DNA of 64,000 nt from Alphaproteobacteria bacterium (GCA_009780035.1 WRAU01000001.1:124001-188000); one strand, 5' to 3'; numbered from the stretch's first letter, positions 18,625-27,868 are shown. Notes: generated by a model from the letters alone, not told the origin. Program-made: numbers and translations.

Positions 18625-19788
18625 ATGACAATTTTTTCTAACTTACAAAAAGTTGGACAAGCCTTTATGCTGCCGGTAGCAGTATTACCAGTTGCTGGTA
18701 TTTTGCTAGGAATTGGTGCAGCTAACTTATCTTTTATTCCGGAATGGCTTTCGCAAATGATGGAAGCTGCCGGGGGATCTATTTTTACAATTATGCCCAT
18801 ATTGTTTGCTGTAGGAACAGTTATTGCTTTTACAAAGATGGACGGAGTATCAGCCCTGGCTGCCCTTTGCGGATATTATGTATTTTTAGCAACTATGGGT
18901 GTGGTTGCCTCTCTTATCGGTATGGAAACTACAGATATTTTAGGAATTAAATCGGTTGAAGTTGGGGTGTTAGGAGGTATTGCCATTGGTTTTTTAACTG
19001 CATGGTGCCATAACAAATATAACGATATTAAGCTGCCAGATTTTTTAGGATTTTTCAGCGGCAGAAGATTTGTGCCAATTATAACCTGTTTGTCTTCTTT
19101 TCTATTAGCGATTGTATTTGTCTTTATTTGGCAGCCATTAGGATGGGCAATTCATGTGGCTTCTAACTGGGCAGCTTATGAAAATCCTCTTATTGCTTAT
19201 ACAACTTATGCTTTTGTTGAAAGACTATTAATTCCAACGGGTCTTCACCACATTTGGAATGTGCCTTTCTTTTTTGAAATCGGCAGCTATACTCTTCCTA
19301 GCGGAGAGGTAGTTCATGGTGAAATTCCTAGATATTTGCACGGCGACCCAACTTCTGGGTATTTAGCAGGCTCTTATTTATTCTGCATGTATGGATTGCC
19401 AGGAGCAGCGATGGCAATGATTTATACCGCCAAGCCAGAAAATAAAAAAATAGTAGCTTCTCTTATGATTTCAGCTGCCTTAACTTCTTTTTTAACCGGA
19501 ATTACAGAACCGGTGGAATTCTCATTTCTTTTTGTTGCACCGCTTTTATATTTGTTTCATTGCGTTTTGGCAGCTTTATGCTATATTCCGGTGATTCTTT
19601 TAGGAATTAGGCATGGCACTACTTTTTCGCAGGGATTGTTTGATTATATAATATTATATCCGCAGTCAACTAATGCGTGGATGTTAATTCCCTTAGGAGT
19701 AATTACTTTTATTATCTATTTCTTTGTCTTCGTTTTTGCTATTAAAACTTTTGATCTAAAAACACCCGGTCGTGATAGTAGTTTGTAG
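18625..19788 (+). CDS. PTS glucose-family EIIC permease lacking the EIIB domain
   Basis: 387 residues that track the membrane domain of glucose/N-acetylglucosamine PTS permeases from end to end: MLPVAVLPVAGILLGIGAAN, DGVSALAA, GLHHIWNVPF, HGDPTSGYLAGSYLF, MISAALTSFLTGITEPVEF. It stops at FDLKTPGRDSSL, exactly where PtsG-type proteins continue into the phosphorylated EIIB domain. EIIC alone can bind sugar but cannot phosphorylate it without an EIIB partner, and none is encoded here. The gene has its own promoter and terminator and no sugar genes around it. Its closeness to gammaproteobacterial PtsG suggests transfer. Confidence 0.85.
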   Translation: MTIFSNLQKVGQAFMLPVAVLPVAGILLGIGAANLSFIPEWLSQMMEAAGGSIFTIMPILFAVGTVIAFTKMDGVSALAALCGYYVFLATMGVVASLIGMETTDILGIKSVEVGVLGGIAIGFLTAWCHNKYNDIKLPDFLGFFSGRRFVPIITCLSSFLLAIVFVFIWQPLGWAIHVASNWAAYENPLIAYTTYAFVERLLIPTGLHHIWNVPFFFEIGSYTLPSGEVVHGEIPRYLHGDPTSGYLAGSYLFCMYGLPGAAMAMIYTAKPENKKIVASLMISAALTSFLTGITEPVEFSFLFVAPLLYLFHCVLAALCYIPVILLGIRHGTTFSQGLFDYIILYPQSTNAWMLIPLGVITFIIYFFVFVFAIKTFDLKTPGRDSSL

Positions 19789-19797
19789 TTTCGTAAT

Positions 19798-19832
19798 AAA
19801 AAAGTCCTAAGAATTTATTCTTAGGACTTTTT
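19798..19832. terminator. Bidirectional terminator between ptsG-like gene and tyrS
   Basis: AAAAAGTCCTAAGAA and TTCTTAGGACTTTTT form a perfect stem around a 4-nt loop. The A-tract on one side and T-tract on the other make it work for both convergent genes. Confidence 0.85.
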
Positions 19833-19860
19833 CTTCATACGCTTTTAATATACTAAGTAA

Positions 19861-21105
19861 TTACTTTACTTTTACCAATATATGCTTTTTTTTACCCATA
19901 GAAATTTTTATTATACCATTTTCTAAATCTTTTTTAGAAACTTGGTAAGCAATGTCAGCTATAGCAGCATCATTCAGCTTAATGCCGCCATTTAAAATTA
20001 GCTTCCTTCCCTCGCCATTACTTGTGGTAAAACTAAGCGATACTAATAAATTAATCAAAGGAATTCCACCGTTTAATTGAGTTTCTTCCACAAAAAAAGT
20101 TGGCAGACTATCACTTATAACACCTTTTTCAAAAGTATTAACTGCCGTAGTTTGATTAGCAATGGCAGATTCCTCGCCATGAACTAATTTCGTAATTTCA
20201 AAGGCAAGAATCTTCTTAGCCTCGTTAATTTCTTGTCCTTGCAGTTTTTCTAGCTTAGCAATTTCAGCCATATCAATTTCTGTAAATAGCTTAAGGAACT
20301 TAATAACATCGGCATCATCGGTGTTTCTAAAATATTGATAAAAATCCCAAGATGAAAATAAATCGTTATCAAGCCACACAGCTCCTCCAGCAGTTTTGCC
20401 CATTTTAGAACCATCGCTTTTTGTAAGCAACGGGGAAGTTAACGCAAAAACCTCTTTTTGTGCCATACGCCGAGTTAGTTCTACACCATTAATAATATTT
20501 CCCCATTGGTCAGATCCGCCCATTTGCAAAGTTATATCATGATTTTTATTTAAGTAATAAAAATCTACGCCCTGCAGCAACATATAATTAAACTCAAGAA
20601 AAGTCATAGGATTTTCTTTCTGCAGCCGCAATTTAACGCTATCAAAGCTAAGCATGCGGTTGATTGTAAAATTTGTGCCGAAATCCCGCAAAAATTCTAA
20701 ATAATTAAATTTGCATAACCAATCAGCATTATTCAGCAATTGTGCCGCATTGCTGCCTTCAAATGAAAGGAATTTTGTAAAAACTTTACGAATTCCAAGT
20801 GCATTATTGTTAATATCTTCAATAGATAACATTTTACGGCTTTCATCGCGCCCGCTAGGATCTCCGATTAAAGTAGTGCCGCCGCCAAGCAAGGCAATAG
20901 GTGTATGACCACATTTCTGCAAATGCCGCAGCATTAAAATTTGAATTAAACTTCCCACATGCAATGAATTTGCCGTAGCATCAAAGCCAATATATGCCTT
21001 AATTTTGCTGTTTGCTAATTTTTTATCAAGTTCTTCAAAATTGGAACACTGATGAATGAAGCCTCTTTCGTTAAGCAGGTTTAAAAAATCAGATTTAAAA
21101 TTCAT
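19861..21105 (-). CDS. tyrS: Tyrosyl-tRNA synthetase
   Basis: 414 residues. Class I signature YIGFDATANSLHVGS (HIGH-like), the tyrosine pocket QGVDFYYL..DITLQMGGSDQWGN, the KMSKS-like loop DGSKMGKT, and a C-terminal S4 RNA-binding domain (GGIKLNDAAIADIAYQVSKKDL). It charges tRNA-Tyr. It lies 7 bp downstream of the alpha/beta hydrolase gene on the same strand. Confidence 0.95.
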   Translation of the reverse strand: MNFKSDFLNLLNERGFIHQCSNFEELDKKLANSKIKAYIGFDATANSLHVGSLIQILMLRHLQKCGHTPIALLGGGTTLIGDPSGRDESRKMLSIEDINNNALGIRKVFTKFLSFEGSNAAQLLNNADWLCKFNYLEFLRDFGTNFTINRMLSFDSVKLRLQKENPMTFLEFNYMLLQGVDFYYLNKNHDITLQMGGSDQWGNIINGVELTRRMAQKEVFALTSPLLTKSDGSKMGKTAGGAVWLDNDLFSSWDFYQYFRNTDDADVIKFLKLFTEIDMAEIAKLEKLQGQEINEAKKILAFEITKLVHGEESAIANQTTAVNTFEKGVISDSLPTFFVEETQLNGGIPLINLLVSLSFTTSNGEGRKLILNGGIKLNDAAIADIAYQVSKKDLENGIIKISMGKKKHILVKVK

Positions 21106-21112
21106 AAGATAT

Positions 21113-21778
21113 TTATTCCTTCAAAGGTGATTCTGCTTTAATTTTTTTAAGCTCAGCTTTAATATAATTATCTAGTATTTTATATAATTCTTCCTGATGC
21201 TGATTAAAAAAATGATCGGCATTTTTAACAATTTTATATTCAATTTCTTTATCTTTTGTGCGCGTAGCTTTTTTAATAATTTTTTCTGCTTCTTTAATGG
21301 GTGCTACAGTATCTTTATCGGCATGCACAAATAAGCCGTTGGTAGGGCATGGATAAATAAAAGACATATCAAACATATTAGCAGGGCTGCCAATGGCAAC
21401 AAAGCGGTTTACTTCAATACGGCGCATCATAATTTGAATGGCGATATAAGCTCCAAAAGAAAATCCTGCTACCCAAAATGACGAATTAGTTGGCTCGTTT
21501 TCTTGAATCCAATCGCAGCAGGTGCTGGCATCAATAATTTCTTCAATGCCGTCGCCATAAACACCCTCAGAGTTGCCAACCCCGCGGAAATTAAACCGCA
21601 AAGTAGAAAACCCATTGGCTAGAAAGGCTTTTTCCATTAGGTAAACCACCTTATTGTGCATATTACCGCCATATAAAGGATGCGGGTGCAACAGAAGCAC
21701 GCATGGAGCATTGGGCTGCTCTGATTTTTTGTAAATACCCTCTAGTCTGCCAGAGGCAGAGTTTACATTTACTTGCAT
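21113..21778 (-). CDS. Alpha/beta hydrolase
   Basis: 221 residues with an alpha/beta hydrolase core: LLLHPHPLYGGNMHNKVV (oxyanion region), LRFNFRGVGNSEG, the nucleophile elbow GFSFGA (Ser about 125), an Asp in VHADKDTVAP and a late His in NADHFF. The HPHP..GG..NKV block is typical of a small conserved proteobacterial family of unknown substrate, often annotated as dienelactone-hydrolase-like. No signal peptide, so it is cytoplasmic. It shares a strand with tyrS and is divergent from the isc operon. Confidence 0.75.
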   Translation of the reverse strand: MQVNVNSASGRLEGIYKKSEQPNAPCVLLLHPHPLYGGNMHNKVVYLMEKAFLANGFSTLRFNFRGVGNSEGVYGDGIEEIIDASTCCDWIQENEPTNSSFWVAGFSFGAYIAIQIMMRRIEVNRFVAIGSPANMFDMSFIYPCPTNGLFVHADKDTVAPIKEAEKIIKKATRTKDKEIEYKIVKNADHFFNQHQEELYKILDNYIKAELKKIKAESPLKE

Positions 21779-21881
21779 ATAGATAATTACCTAAATTGAC
21801 ATTATTGCTTTAGCATAATATAATATTAAAACTAAAAGTTTTCAAGCAAAAACTCTGTAGATTCTCTACAAAAAAATCTAT

Positions 21882-21910
21882 TTGCAAAATAATTTTAAGT
21901 ATGCTATATC
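21882..21910 (+). promoter_or_regulatory. Promoter of the isc operon
   Basis: TTGCAA (21882-21887), a 17-bp spacer and TATATC (21905-21910). A perfect dyad TGTAGA-TTC-TCTACA lies upstream at 21856-21870. The -10 box overlaps the IscR-like operator, so repressor binding would block RNA polymerase. Confidence 0.55.
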
Positions 21911-21930
21911 TTACTAAAATAGTAGGAAAT
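21906..21930 (+). promoter_or_regulatory. IscR-like operator upstream of iscR
   Basis: The 25 bp before the iscR ribosome-binding site contain the dyad CTTACT-AAAAT-AGTAGG. By my count 20 of 25 positions fit the type 1 IscR consensus as I remember it (ATASYYGACTRWWWYAGTCRRSTAT). With iscR as the first gene this implies autorepression by [2Fe-2S]-IscR. Confidence 0.5.
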
Positions 21931-21935
21931 AGGTT

Positions 21936-22367
21936 ATGAAATTAAGCACAAAAGGTCGCTATGCTGTAATGGCAATGATAGATATTGCCACAAACTTAGA
22001 GGATAAGGAAAATGTCTCCATTCAAGCAATTGCCGACCGGAATAATATTTCCGTGTCCTATTTAGAACAGCTGTTTATTAAGTTAAAGAAAAATAATTTG
22101 GTCAGCAGCTCTAAGGGACCTCGCGGCGGCTATAGATTAGCACGCAATCCCCGTGATATTTTTATTTTTGATGTTATTCAAGCGGTTGATGAAAAGATTG
22201 AGTTTTTAAGATGTAAATCAGGCACCGGCTGTGCTAAGAAGGGTTTTTGTAATTCTCACGATTTATGGTCGTCTTTAATGATGAATATTTGTAATTATTT
22301 AAGCTCCATTTCGCTTGAGGAGGTTATAACTAATCATTACGGAAATAATATTTTAAAGGTGAACTAA
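21936..22367 (+). CDS. iscR: Rrf2-family regulator IscR
   Basis: 143 residues: an N-terminal winged helix ([36 protein letters not shown]) and the cluster-binding residues C93, C99, C105 and H108 with the same spacing as E. coli IscR. It senses [2Fe-2S] supply and represses the isc operon when clusters are plentiful. Its stop overlaps the iscS start by 1 nt, so the two are translationally coupled. Confidence 0.93.
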   Translation: MKLSTKGRYAVMAMIDIATNLEDKENVSIQAIADRNNISVSYLEQLFIKLKKNNLVSSSKGPRGGYRLARNPRDIFIFDVIQAVDEKIEFLRCKSGTGCAKKGFCNSHDLWSSLMMNICNYLSSISLEEVITNHYGNNILKVN

Positions 22368-23590
22368 TGACAGATAACAAAATTATTTATTTAGATTATC
22401 AGGCAACAACACCAACCGATCCGCGTGTTGTGGAAAAAATGATTCCTTATTTTTATGAAAAATTCGGCAATCCGCATTCAAGGAATCACGCAGTTGGCTG
22501 GCAGGCGGAAGAAGCTGTTGAAGAAAGCCGCAAGCATATCGCAAAATTAATAAACGCCAGTTCTAAAGATATTATTTTTACCTCAGGGGCGACAGAGGCG
22601 AATAATTTGGCGCTTAAAGGTGTAATGGAATTTTATGGCAAGCAGGGTAAAAATCACTTAATTATCAGTTCTATTGAGCACAAATGTGTGTTATCTGCTG
22701 CTTATAATTTAGAAGAAAAAGGCTTTGAACTTATAGTGTTGCCAGTGGAAAACAATGGAGCTGTTAATTTAGAAAAGCTAAAAAATGCCATTAAACCTAA
22801 TACAGCTTTAGTTTCAATTATGGCGGTTAATAATGAAATCGGCACAATTCAGCCAATTAAAGAAATTGGTGCGATTTGCCGTTCTAATGGAGTTTTTTTT
22901 CATACAGATGCAGCACAGGCAGTCGGTAAAATTCCCATAGATGTAGAAGAATGCAATATAGATTTAATGAGTATTTCTGCCCACAAAATGTATGGACCTA
23001 TGGGAATTGGAGCGCTATATGTCCGCCGTAAGCCAAAAGTAAGAGTGCTGGCGCAAATTCATGGCGGAGGACAAGAAAGAGGTTTGCGTTCTGGCACTTT
23101 GCCAACTCCGCTATGCGTGGGTTTCGGTGAAGCAGCGCGTTTGTGTTTATTAGAGATGAGCGAGGAATCGCAAAGAATAGCTAATTTATCGCAAAGATTT
23201 AGAGACGGCATTAATAAAGCTCTGCCTAAAGTTTATCTTAATGGTGATGGCGAAAGAAGGCTGCCGTCTAACTTAAATATGAGCTTTGCCGGAGTAGAAG
23301 GTGAAAGTTTACTAATGGGGCTTAATAAGTATATAGCTGTAAGCTCAGGATCAGCCTGCACCTCCGCTTCGCTGGAATCATCTTATGTGTTGAAGGCTAT
23401 TGGTTTGGAAGATGAATTAGCCCATACATCTATTCGTTTTGGCATTGGCAGGTTTACCACCTCTCAGGATATTGATGTTGCCTTAGAAAAAATAATTGCA
23501 ACCGTGCAAAGATTGCGGGCAATGAGTCCCATTTGGGAGATGATGGAAAATGGAGTGGATTTGAAGTCTATTAAGTGGGCAGAACACTAA
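22367..23590 (+). CDS. iscS: Cysteine desulfurase IscS
   Basis: 407 residues of class V aminotransferase fold: the PLP lysine in [12 protein letters not shown] (about 206), [11 protein letters not shown] upstream, and the persulfide cysteine in [12 protein letters not shown] (about 330). IscS strips sulfur from cysteine for Fe-S clusters and tRNA thiolation. The length and the group I active-site loop fit IscS rather than SufS. A REP-like element separates it from iscU. Confidence 0.96.
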   Translation: MTDNKIIYLDYQATTPTDPRVVEKMIPYFYEKFGNPHSRNHAVGWQAEEAVEESRKHIAKLINASSKDIIFTSGATEANNLALKGVMEFYGKQGKNHLIISSIEHKCVLSAAYNLEEKGFELIVLPVENNGAVNLEKLKNAIKPNTALVSIMAVNNEIGTIQPIKEIGAICRSNGVFFHTDAAQAVGKIPIDVEECNIDLMSISAHKMYGPMGIGALYVRRKPKVRVLAQIHGGGQERGLRSGTLPTPLCVGFGEAARLCLLEMSEESQRIANLSQRFRDGINKALPKVYLNGDGERRLPSNLNMSFAGVEGESLLMGLNKYIAVSSGSACTSASLESSYVLKAIGLEDELAHTSIRFGIGRFTTSQDIDVALEKIIATVQRLRAMSPIWEMMENGVDLKSIKWAEH

Positions 23591-23596
23591 GCAACT

Positions 23597-23664
23597 GTCA
23601 TACCGGCGAAAGCAGGTATCCATTGCAGAACAATTGAATGGATGCCGTTTTTCAACGGCATGAC
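23597..23664. repeat. REP-like element (R2) inside the isc operon
   Basis: Two inverted units sharing the GTCATRCCG core: GTCATACCGGCGAAAGCAGG with TATCCATT on the left and GGATGCCGTTTTTCAACGGC with ATGAC on the right. It sits in the iscS-iscU gap and would fold in the mRNA. Confidence 0.8.
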
Positions 23665-23697
23665 TAATTTTTTATTAATTAAAAAAGGAAAAACAAA

Positions 23698-24081
23698 ATG
23701 GCATATAGCAACAAAGTAGTAGATCATTATGAAAGCCCTAGAAATGTGGGGTCTCTGGATGAAAAAGATAAAAATGTGGGAACATCAATAGTAGGAGCTC
23801 CTGCTTGCGGTGATGTAATGAAGCTGCAGATTAAAGTAAATAAGGATGGTGTTATTGAAGATGCCAAATTCAAAACCTTTGGCTGCGGCACAGCGATTGC
23901 CTCGTCATCTTTGGTAACCGAAATTTTAAAAGGCAAAACTCTTGAGGAAGCAAGTAAAGTAAAAAATACAGATATTGCTGAAGAATTAGAATTGCCTCCC
24001 GTTAAAATCCATTGCTCTGTTTTGGCTGAAGAGGCAGTAAAAGCTGCAATTGCTGATTATAAATCTAAAAAAGAAGCGTAA
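23698..24081 (+). CDS. iscU: Fe-S cluster scaffold IscU
   Basis: 127 residues with all ligands of the scaffold: C37 and D39 in GAPACGD, C63 in FGCGTAIASS, H105-C106 in KIHCSVLAEEA. The ELPPVKIHCS segment is the HscA-recognition region (LPPVK). It assembles [2Fe-2S] clusters from IscS sulfur. A strong AAAGGA precedes the ATG, so it can be translated independently of iscS. Confidence 0.97.
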   Translation: MAYSNKVVDHYESPRNVGSLDEKDKNVGTSIVGAPACGDVMKLQIKVNKDGVIEDAKFKTFGCGTAIASSSLVTEILKGKTLEEASKVKNTDIAEELELPPVKIHCSVLAEEAVKAAIADYKSKKEA

Positions 24082-24086
24082 TTTTT

Positions 24087-24422
24087 ATGAAAAAACAAAT
24101 TATCAGCCTAACTGAAACAGCCATCGCTAAAATAAAAGATATTATAGCGAAAAGAGACAGCAAGCCGTTAGGATTACGGGTTTCTCTAAAAACTAAAGGC
24201 TGTTCAGGGCTTTCTTGGAGCTTAGATTTTATTGATGAAGTAAATCCTAAAGACGAGCATATGAGTGAAAGTGGTGTAGATATTTATATAGATCCCAAAG
24301 CTGTGCTTTTTGTGCTAGGAAGCATTGTTGATTATGTTAAAAATGATTTAGAGGAAGGGTTTATATTTAGCAATCCTAATGAGAAGGGGCGGTGTGGTTG
24401 CGGTGAATCCTTTACGGTATAA
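24087..24422 (+). CDS. iscA: A-type Fe-S carrier IscA
   Basis: 111 residues of the HesB/IscA family with the three cysteines in CSGLSW (residue 38) and GRCGCGESF near the end. It carries or converts clusters toward [4Fe-4S] targets. It starts 5 bp after the iscU stop. Hairpin element (d) begins at its stop codon. Confidence 0.94.
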   Translation: MKKQIISLTETAIAKIKDIIAKRDSKPLGLRVSLKTKGCSGLSWSLDFIDEVNPKDEHMSESGVDIYIDPKAVLFVLGSIVDYVKNDLEEGFIFSNPNEKGRCGCGESFTV

Positions 24423-24525
24423 AGTTTAATATTTTGGATTTCTATTCATAAGTTTTGCCCCTTACATATGTTTAATATGCTACGGAGCAAAACTTCTAAA
24501 TATAAACCTCAAACTATTCAACTTT
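24422..24525. repeat. Locus-specific hairpin element (d), between iscA and hscB
   Basis: Imperfect outer arms (AAGTTTAATATTTTGG against CTCAAACTATTCAACTT) begin at the iscA stop. The inner stem AAGTTTTGC/GCAAAACTT encloses CCCTTACATATGTTTAATATGCTACGGA (written here as positions 24457-24484). It has the same plan as elements (c), (e) and (g) but a more diverged loop. Confidence 0.65.
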
Positions 24526-24573
24526 TGTAGATTTAAAATTCAGAATATTTTATAAGTTTGCGGAGAAGACATT

Positions 24574-25158
24574 ATGAAAATAATTTGCAGCAATTGTCAG
24601 AAAGAGTTTGATTGTATAACGGATACTTTTCTTTGTCCTAATTGCGGGTATTTAAATCCGCTGCAGGAGATTGATTTTTTTTCTTATTTAGGCGTTAGCC
24701 AAAGTCTTAATGTAAATTTGGCAGATTTAGAGGTGAAATTTTTAAACCTTATGAGCAAATATCACCCTGATAATTTTGTTAAGAAATCAGAGACGGAAAA
24801 ACATAATGCTGATGTTCACAGCAGCTATACAAACAGGGCTTATGAAACTCTTAAAAACCCTACATCCAGATTCGCCTATATTTATTTTCTTACTAATGGC
24901 GAGGAAGTCAGCAAGGAAATAGATGCCAACAATGGCAGTTTGTTTACGGAATTTTTAGAGTATTACGAGGAGCTGGAAATAGCTCATACAACCAATGATT
25001 TAAAAGTTTTTCAAGATAAACTTCAAAAAATTAAACAAGATATTTTAGAGGAAAACAGCGAGATTGATTTTACCGATAAAAAATTAGCCTATCATGTTTT
25101 TGTGCGCCTGCAATATCTTGATAAAATTATTGCCATGACACAAAAACTAGCAATATAA
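24574..25158 (+). CDS. hscB: J-domain cochaperone HscB with N-terminal zinc ribbon
   Basis: 194 residues. The J domain has its HPD at 64-66 (MSKYHPDNF) and is followed by the three-helix C-terminal domain that binds IscU. Before the J domain lies a four-cysteine module, C5-x2-C8 and C21-x2-C24, read as CSNC...CPNCG. Most bacterial HscB proteins start directly at the J domain; a similar CxxC...CxxC module is a feature of eukaryotic HSC20. HscB delivers IscU to HscA and stimulates its ATPase. It lies between element (d) and hscA. Confidence 0.92.
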   Translation: MKIICSNCQKEFDCITDTFLCPNCGYLNPLQEIDFFSYLGVSQSLNVNLADLEVKFLNLMSKYHPDNFVKKSETEKHNADVHSSYTNRAYETLKNPTSRFAYIYFLTNGEEVSKEIDANNGSLFTEFLEYYEELEIAHTTNDLKVFQDKLQKIKQDILEENSEIDFTDKKLAYHVFVRLQYLDKIIAMTQKLAI

Positions 25159-25167
25159 AGGTATTTT

Positions 25168-27021
25168 ATGGCTTTAATTCAAATAAATGATGTTGCCTCA
25201 GTTAAAAAACAAAAAGAAGAGGCAATAGAAGACAGCGCTGCTATTGGCATAGATTTAGGAACTTCTAACTCAGTTATTAGCTATTTTGACGGCGAAAGTT
25301 TGCAAATAATTGCGGATAGTTTTGGTGAGTTGATTCCTTCAGCAGTTTATTATGATGAAGAAAAAATTTTGGTTGGCAAGAAGGCGTTAAATAAAGCCGG
25401 AGTCTTTCGCTCTATTAAAAGATTCATGGGTAAATCTAGTATAGATAACTCTCTGTATAATTATAAACAGGAAAATGGTGAAATTCTATTTAAAAATCAG
25501 CAGAATAGTTATGTATCAGCAGAAGAGATTTCTGCAGAAATATTAAAATATCTTAAAATTACGGCAGAAAAACATTTAGATAAAAAAGTTGATAGTGCGG
25601 TAATTACTGTTCCGGCTTATTTTGATGAAACTCAAAGGATTGCTACAAAAAAAGCCGCTCACATGGCTGGATTAAAAGTTTTAAGATTAATTAACGAACC
25701 CACTGCCGCTGCCCTTGCTTATGGTTTAGATAAGGTAGATGAAGTTGATTTTCAAGGAATATATTTAGTTTACGATCTTGGCGGCGGCACATTTGATATT
25801 TCGGTTTTATCTCTTACTAGCGGAATCTTTAAAGTTTTGGCAACTCTTGGAGATACCCTCTTAGGAGGAGATGATATTGATAATATTTTAGTGGAAGAAA
25901 TTTGTGCTAGTTTAGATATTTTTTTAACTGCTAAGGATAAGCCTTATTTTTTTAATATCGCTAAAGAAATTAAAGAAGAGCTGTCAATTAAAAATTCCGT
26001 TAATAAGAAAATTATTTTTCAAGGTAAAGATTATAATTTTACTATTAACAGAAATGCTTTTGAAGTAAAAATTAAACCTCTAGTAGAAAAAACTCTTAGT
26101 ATGTGTGAATCTGCTATTAGGGATTCTAAAATTAATACTTTAGATATTAAAGGAATAATTCTTGTAGGCGGCAGCTCTAGGATTCCATATATTAAAAACT
26201 CTCTTAAAGAATTATTTAAAGTTGAGCCGATTTGTCAGCTTAATCCCGATTTAGTAGTTAGCATGGGGGCAGGATACAAAGCTGCGGAATTAAGCGGTAA
26301 AACTAAAAATTCTTTACTGCTTGATGTGCTGCCGCTTTCTTTAGGCATTGAAATGGCAGGAGGAATTGTGGAAAAAATTATTCATCGCAATACTTTAATT
26401 CCCATTACAAAAAAGCAGGAATTTACTACGCAAAAAGATAATCAAACCGCCATGTCTTTCCATATTTTGCAAGGTGAAAGAGAAATGGCAAAAGATTTGC
26501 GAAGTCTTGGCAAATTTTCACTAAAAGGGATTCCTCCTATGGCGGCTGGCAATGCCAGAATTATGGTGTCTTTCAGTATTGATGCCGACGGACTGTTAAG
26601 TGTATCTGCGGTTGAGGAAAAAACAGGAATATCTCAAAGTATAGAAATTAAGCCCGATTGGGGGCTGAATTTTGATGCCATGCGTAATATGCTGGAAGAA
26701 TCCCTAGAGCATGCAGAGGAAGATATGCAGCAAAGACTACTGCAGCAGTCTAAAGTTGAGGCGCAGCTTCTTATAGATGCGGCTGTTTCTGCTATTAAAG
26801 AAGACGGCGAACTATTAAGCATAAAGCAGCAGCAGGAAATATCTTTAGCTTTAGAACAGCTATTAAATGCTGTTAATGGCAATAATCGTGAGAAAATTGA
26901 GGAAAATATTAAAAAACTGGATGCAAATACCGCGGAATTTGCAGCTATTCGTATGAATAAAAAAATCAATCAAGCATTAAGTGGTAAGGCTTTAACCGAT
27001 ATTGAAGATAAACTATCTTAA
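25168..27021 (+). CDS. hscA: Hsp70-class chaperone HscA
   Basis: 617 residues of Hsp70 architecture: the nucleotide-binding domain with [23 protein letters not shown] and [10 protein letters not shown], then a substrate-binding domain ([15 protein letters not shown]) and a helical lid. It is shorter than DnaK, as HscA is, and lies directly after hscB (9-bp gap). It pulls on the LPPVK motif of IscU to release the finished cluster. A hairpin at 27051-27074 follows. Confidence 0.95.
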   Translation: MALIQINDVASVKKQKEEAIEDSAAIGIDLGTSNSVISYFDGESLQIIADSFGELIPSAVYYDEEKILVGKKALNKAGVFRSIKRFMGKSSIDNSLYNYKQENGEILFKNQQNSYVSAEEISAEILKYLKITAEKHLDKKVDSAVITVPAYFDETQRIATKKAAHMAGLKVLRLINEPTAAALAYGLDKVDEVDFQGIYLVYDLGGGTFDISVLSLTSGIFKVLATLGDTLLGGDDIDNILVEEICASLDIFLTAKDKPYFFNIAKEIKEELSIKNSVNKKIIFQGKDYNFTINRNAFEVKIKPLVEKTLSMCESAIRDSKINTLDIKGIILVGGSSRIPYIKNSLKELFKVEPICQLNPDLVVSMGAGYKAAELSGKTKNSLLLDVLPLSLGIEMAGGIVEKIIHRNTLIPITKKQEFTTQKDNQTAMSFHILQGEREMAKDLRSLGKFSLKGIPPMAAGNARIMVSFSIDADGLLSVSAVEEKTGISQSIEIKPDWGLNFDAMRNMLEESLEHAEEDMQQRLLQQSKVEAQLLIDAAVSAIKEDGELLSIKQQQEISLALEQLLNAVNGNNREKIEENIKKLDANTAEFAAIRMNKKINQALSGKALTDIEDKLS

Positions 27022-27050
27022 TTAAATTTTTGTTATGTATAATTATATAT

Positions 27051-27074
27051 AAAATGTTTCGCATGAAACATTTT
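27051..27074 (+). terminator. Hairpin after hscA
   Basis: AAAATGTTTC and GAAACATTTT pair around GCAT, followed by AATTTTTT. This is a partial intrinsic terminator between hscA and fdx, so the last two isc genes may be made at a lower level or from their own promoter. Confidence 0.65.
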
Positions 27075-27159
27075 AATTTTTTACTATCAAACACTCAATT
27101 TATTGCTAATGCAAAATTTTTGGTATATTATAATATTTATGGACTAATTGGAGAAACAA

Positions 27160-27489
27160 ATGGTAAAAGTTACTTTTAAAAAAAATGGCTTAGATGATAT
27201 AACCGCAGATGTGCCAGAAGGGACTACAATTCTTGAGGCAGCCCATAGCAATGGGGCAGATCTTGAAGGCTCTTGTGAAGGGTCGTTAGCTTGCTCTACC
27301 TGTCATGTAATTTTAGAACAAAATTATTATGATAAGCTAGAAGAACCAAGCGATGATGAGAACGATATGCTGGATATGGCTTTTGGTCTATCAAAAACTT
27401 CAAGACTAGGCTGCCAAGTAAAAATTACGAAAGATTTGGAAGGAGCTATACTGACTATCCCATCTAAAACCCGCAATGTTCAAAGCTAA
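27160..27489 (+). CDS. fdx: [2Fe-2S] ferredoxin of the ISC system
   Basis: 109 residues with the adrenodoxin-type ligand pattern C39-x5-C45-x2-C48 and C85 (GSCEGSLACSTCH ... RLGCQ). It donates electrons for cluster assembly on IscU. An in-frame TTG at 27148 exists, but GGAG at 27150-27153 points to ATG 27160. Element (e) begins at its stop codon. Confidence 0.93.
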   Translation: MVKVTFKKNGLDDITADVPEGTTILEAAHSNGADLEGSCEGSLACSTCHVILEQNYYDKLEEPSDDENDMLDMAFGLSKTSRLGCQVKITKDLEGAILTIPSKTRNVQS

Positions 27490-27580
27490 TATCTTGAATT
27501 TCTGTGCCAAATTTTTACAATTCATGTATTAGCCATACGCTTCGCTGTAAAAATTTTACATGTAAATCTTAAGATACTAA
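27487..27580. repeat. Locus-specific hairpin element (e), between fdx and iscX
   Basis: The outer arms TAATATCTTGAATTT and a diverged complement (AAATCTTAAGATACTA) begin at the fdx stop codon. The inner stem AAATTTTTACA/TGTAAAAATTTT encloses ATTCATGTATTAGCCATACG then CTTCGC. The loop shares CATGTATTA...ATACRCTTCGC with element (g). Confidence 0.75.
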
Positions 27581-27607
27581 TTTTGCTGATATATAAGGAA
27601 CAAATTT

Positions 27608-27826
27608 ATGAAATGGTTAGACATCAACGAAATTGCTGAAGCCTTAGAGGAAAAATACCCTCATGCAGATGTTGTGAATATAAGTTTTCCTAATTTAAAA
27701 GAATTTATTTTATCTTTAAAAGAATTTAAAGATAAAAAAGAGGGATGTAATGAAAAAATCCTTGAGGCTATTCAAATGGCTTGGCTAGGGTTGCGTGATG
27801 TTGATTATGAGACCGATGATCTATAA
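27608..27826 (+). CDS. iscX: Fe-S assembly protein IscX
   Basis: 72 residues, a compact acidic protein with the conserved WLDINEIAEAL, the YPHAD.VNISFPNLKE region and the C-terminal MAWLGLRDVDYETDDL. IscX binds IscS and iron and regulates the rate of cluster synthesis. It is the last isc gene, as in E. coli. Confidence 0.92.
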   Translation: MKWLDINEIAEALEEKYPHADVVNISFPNLKEFILSLKEFKDKKEGCNEKILEAIQMAWLGLRDVDYETDDL

Positions 27827-27868
27827 TATGGCAGAACTAACAGTTAATAAATGTGAGAGAATTTAACA

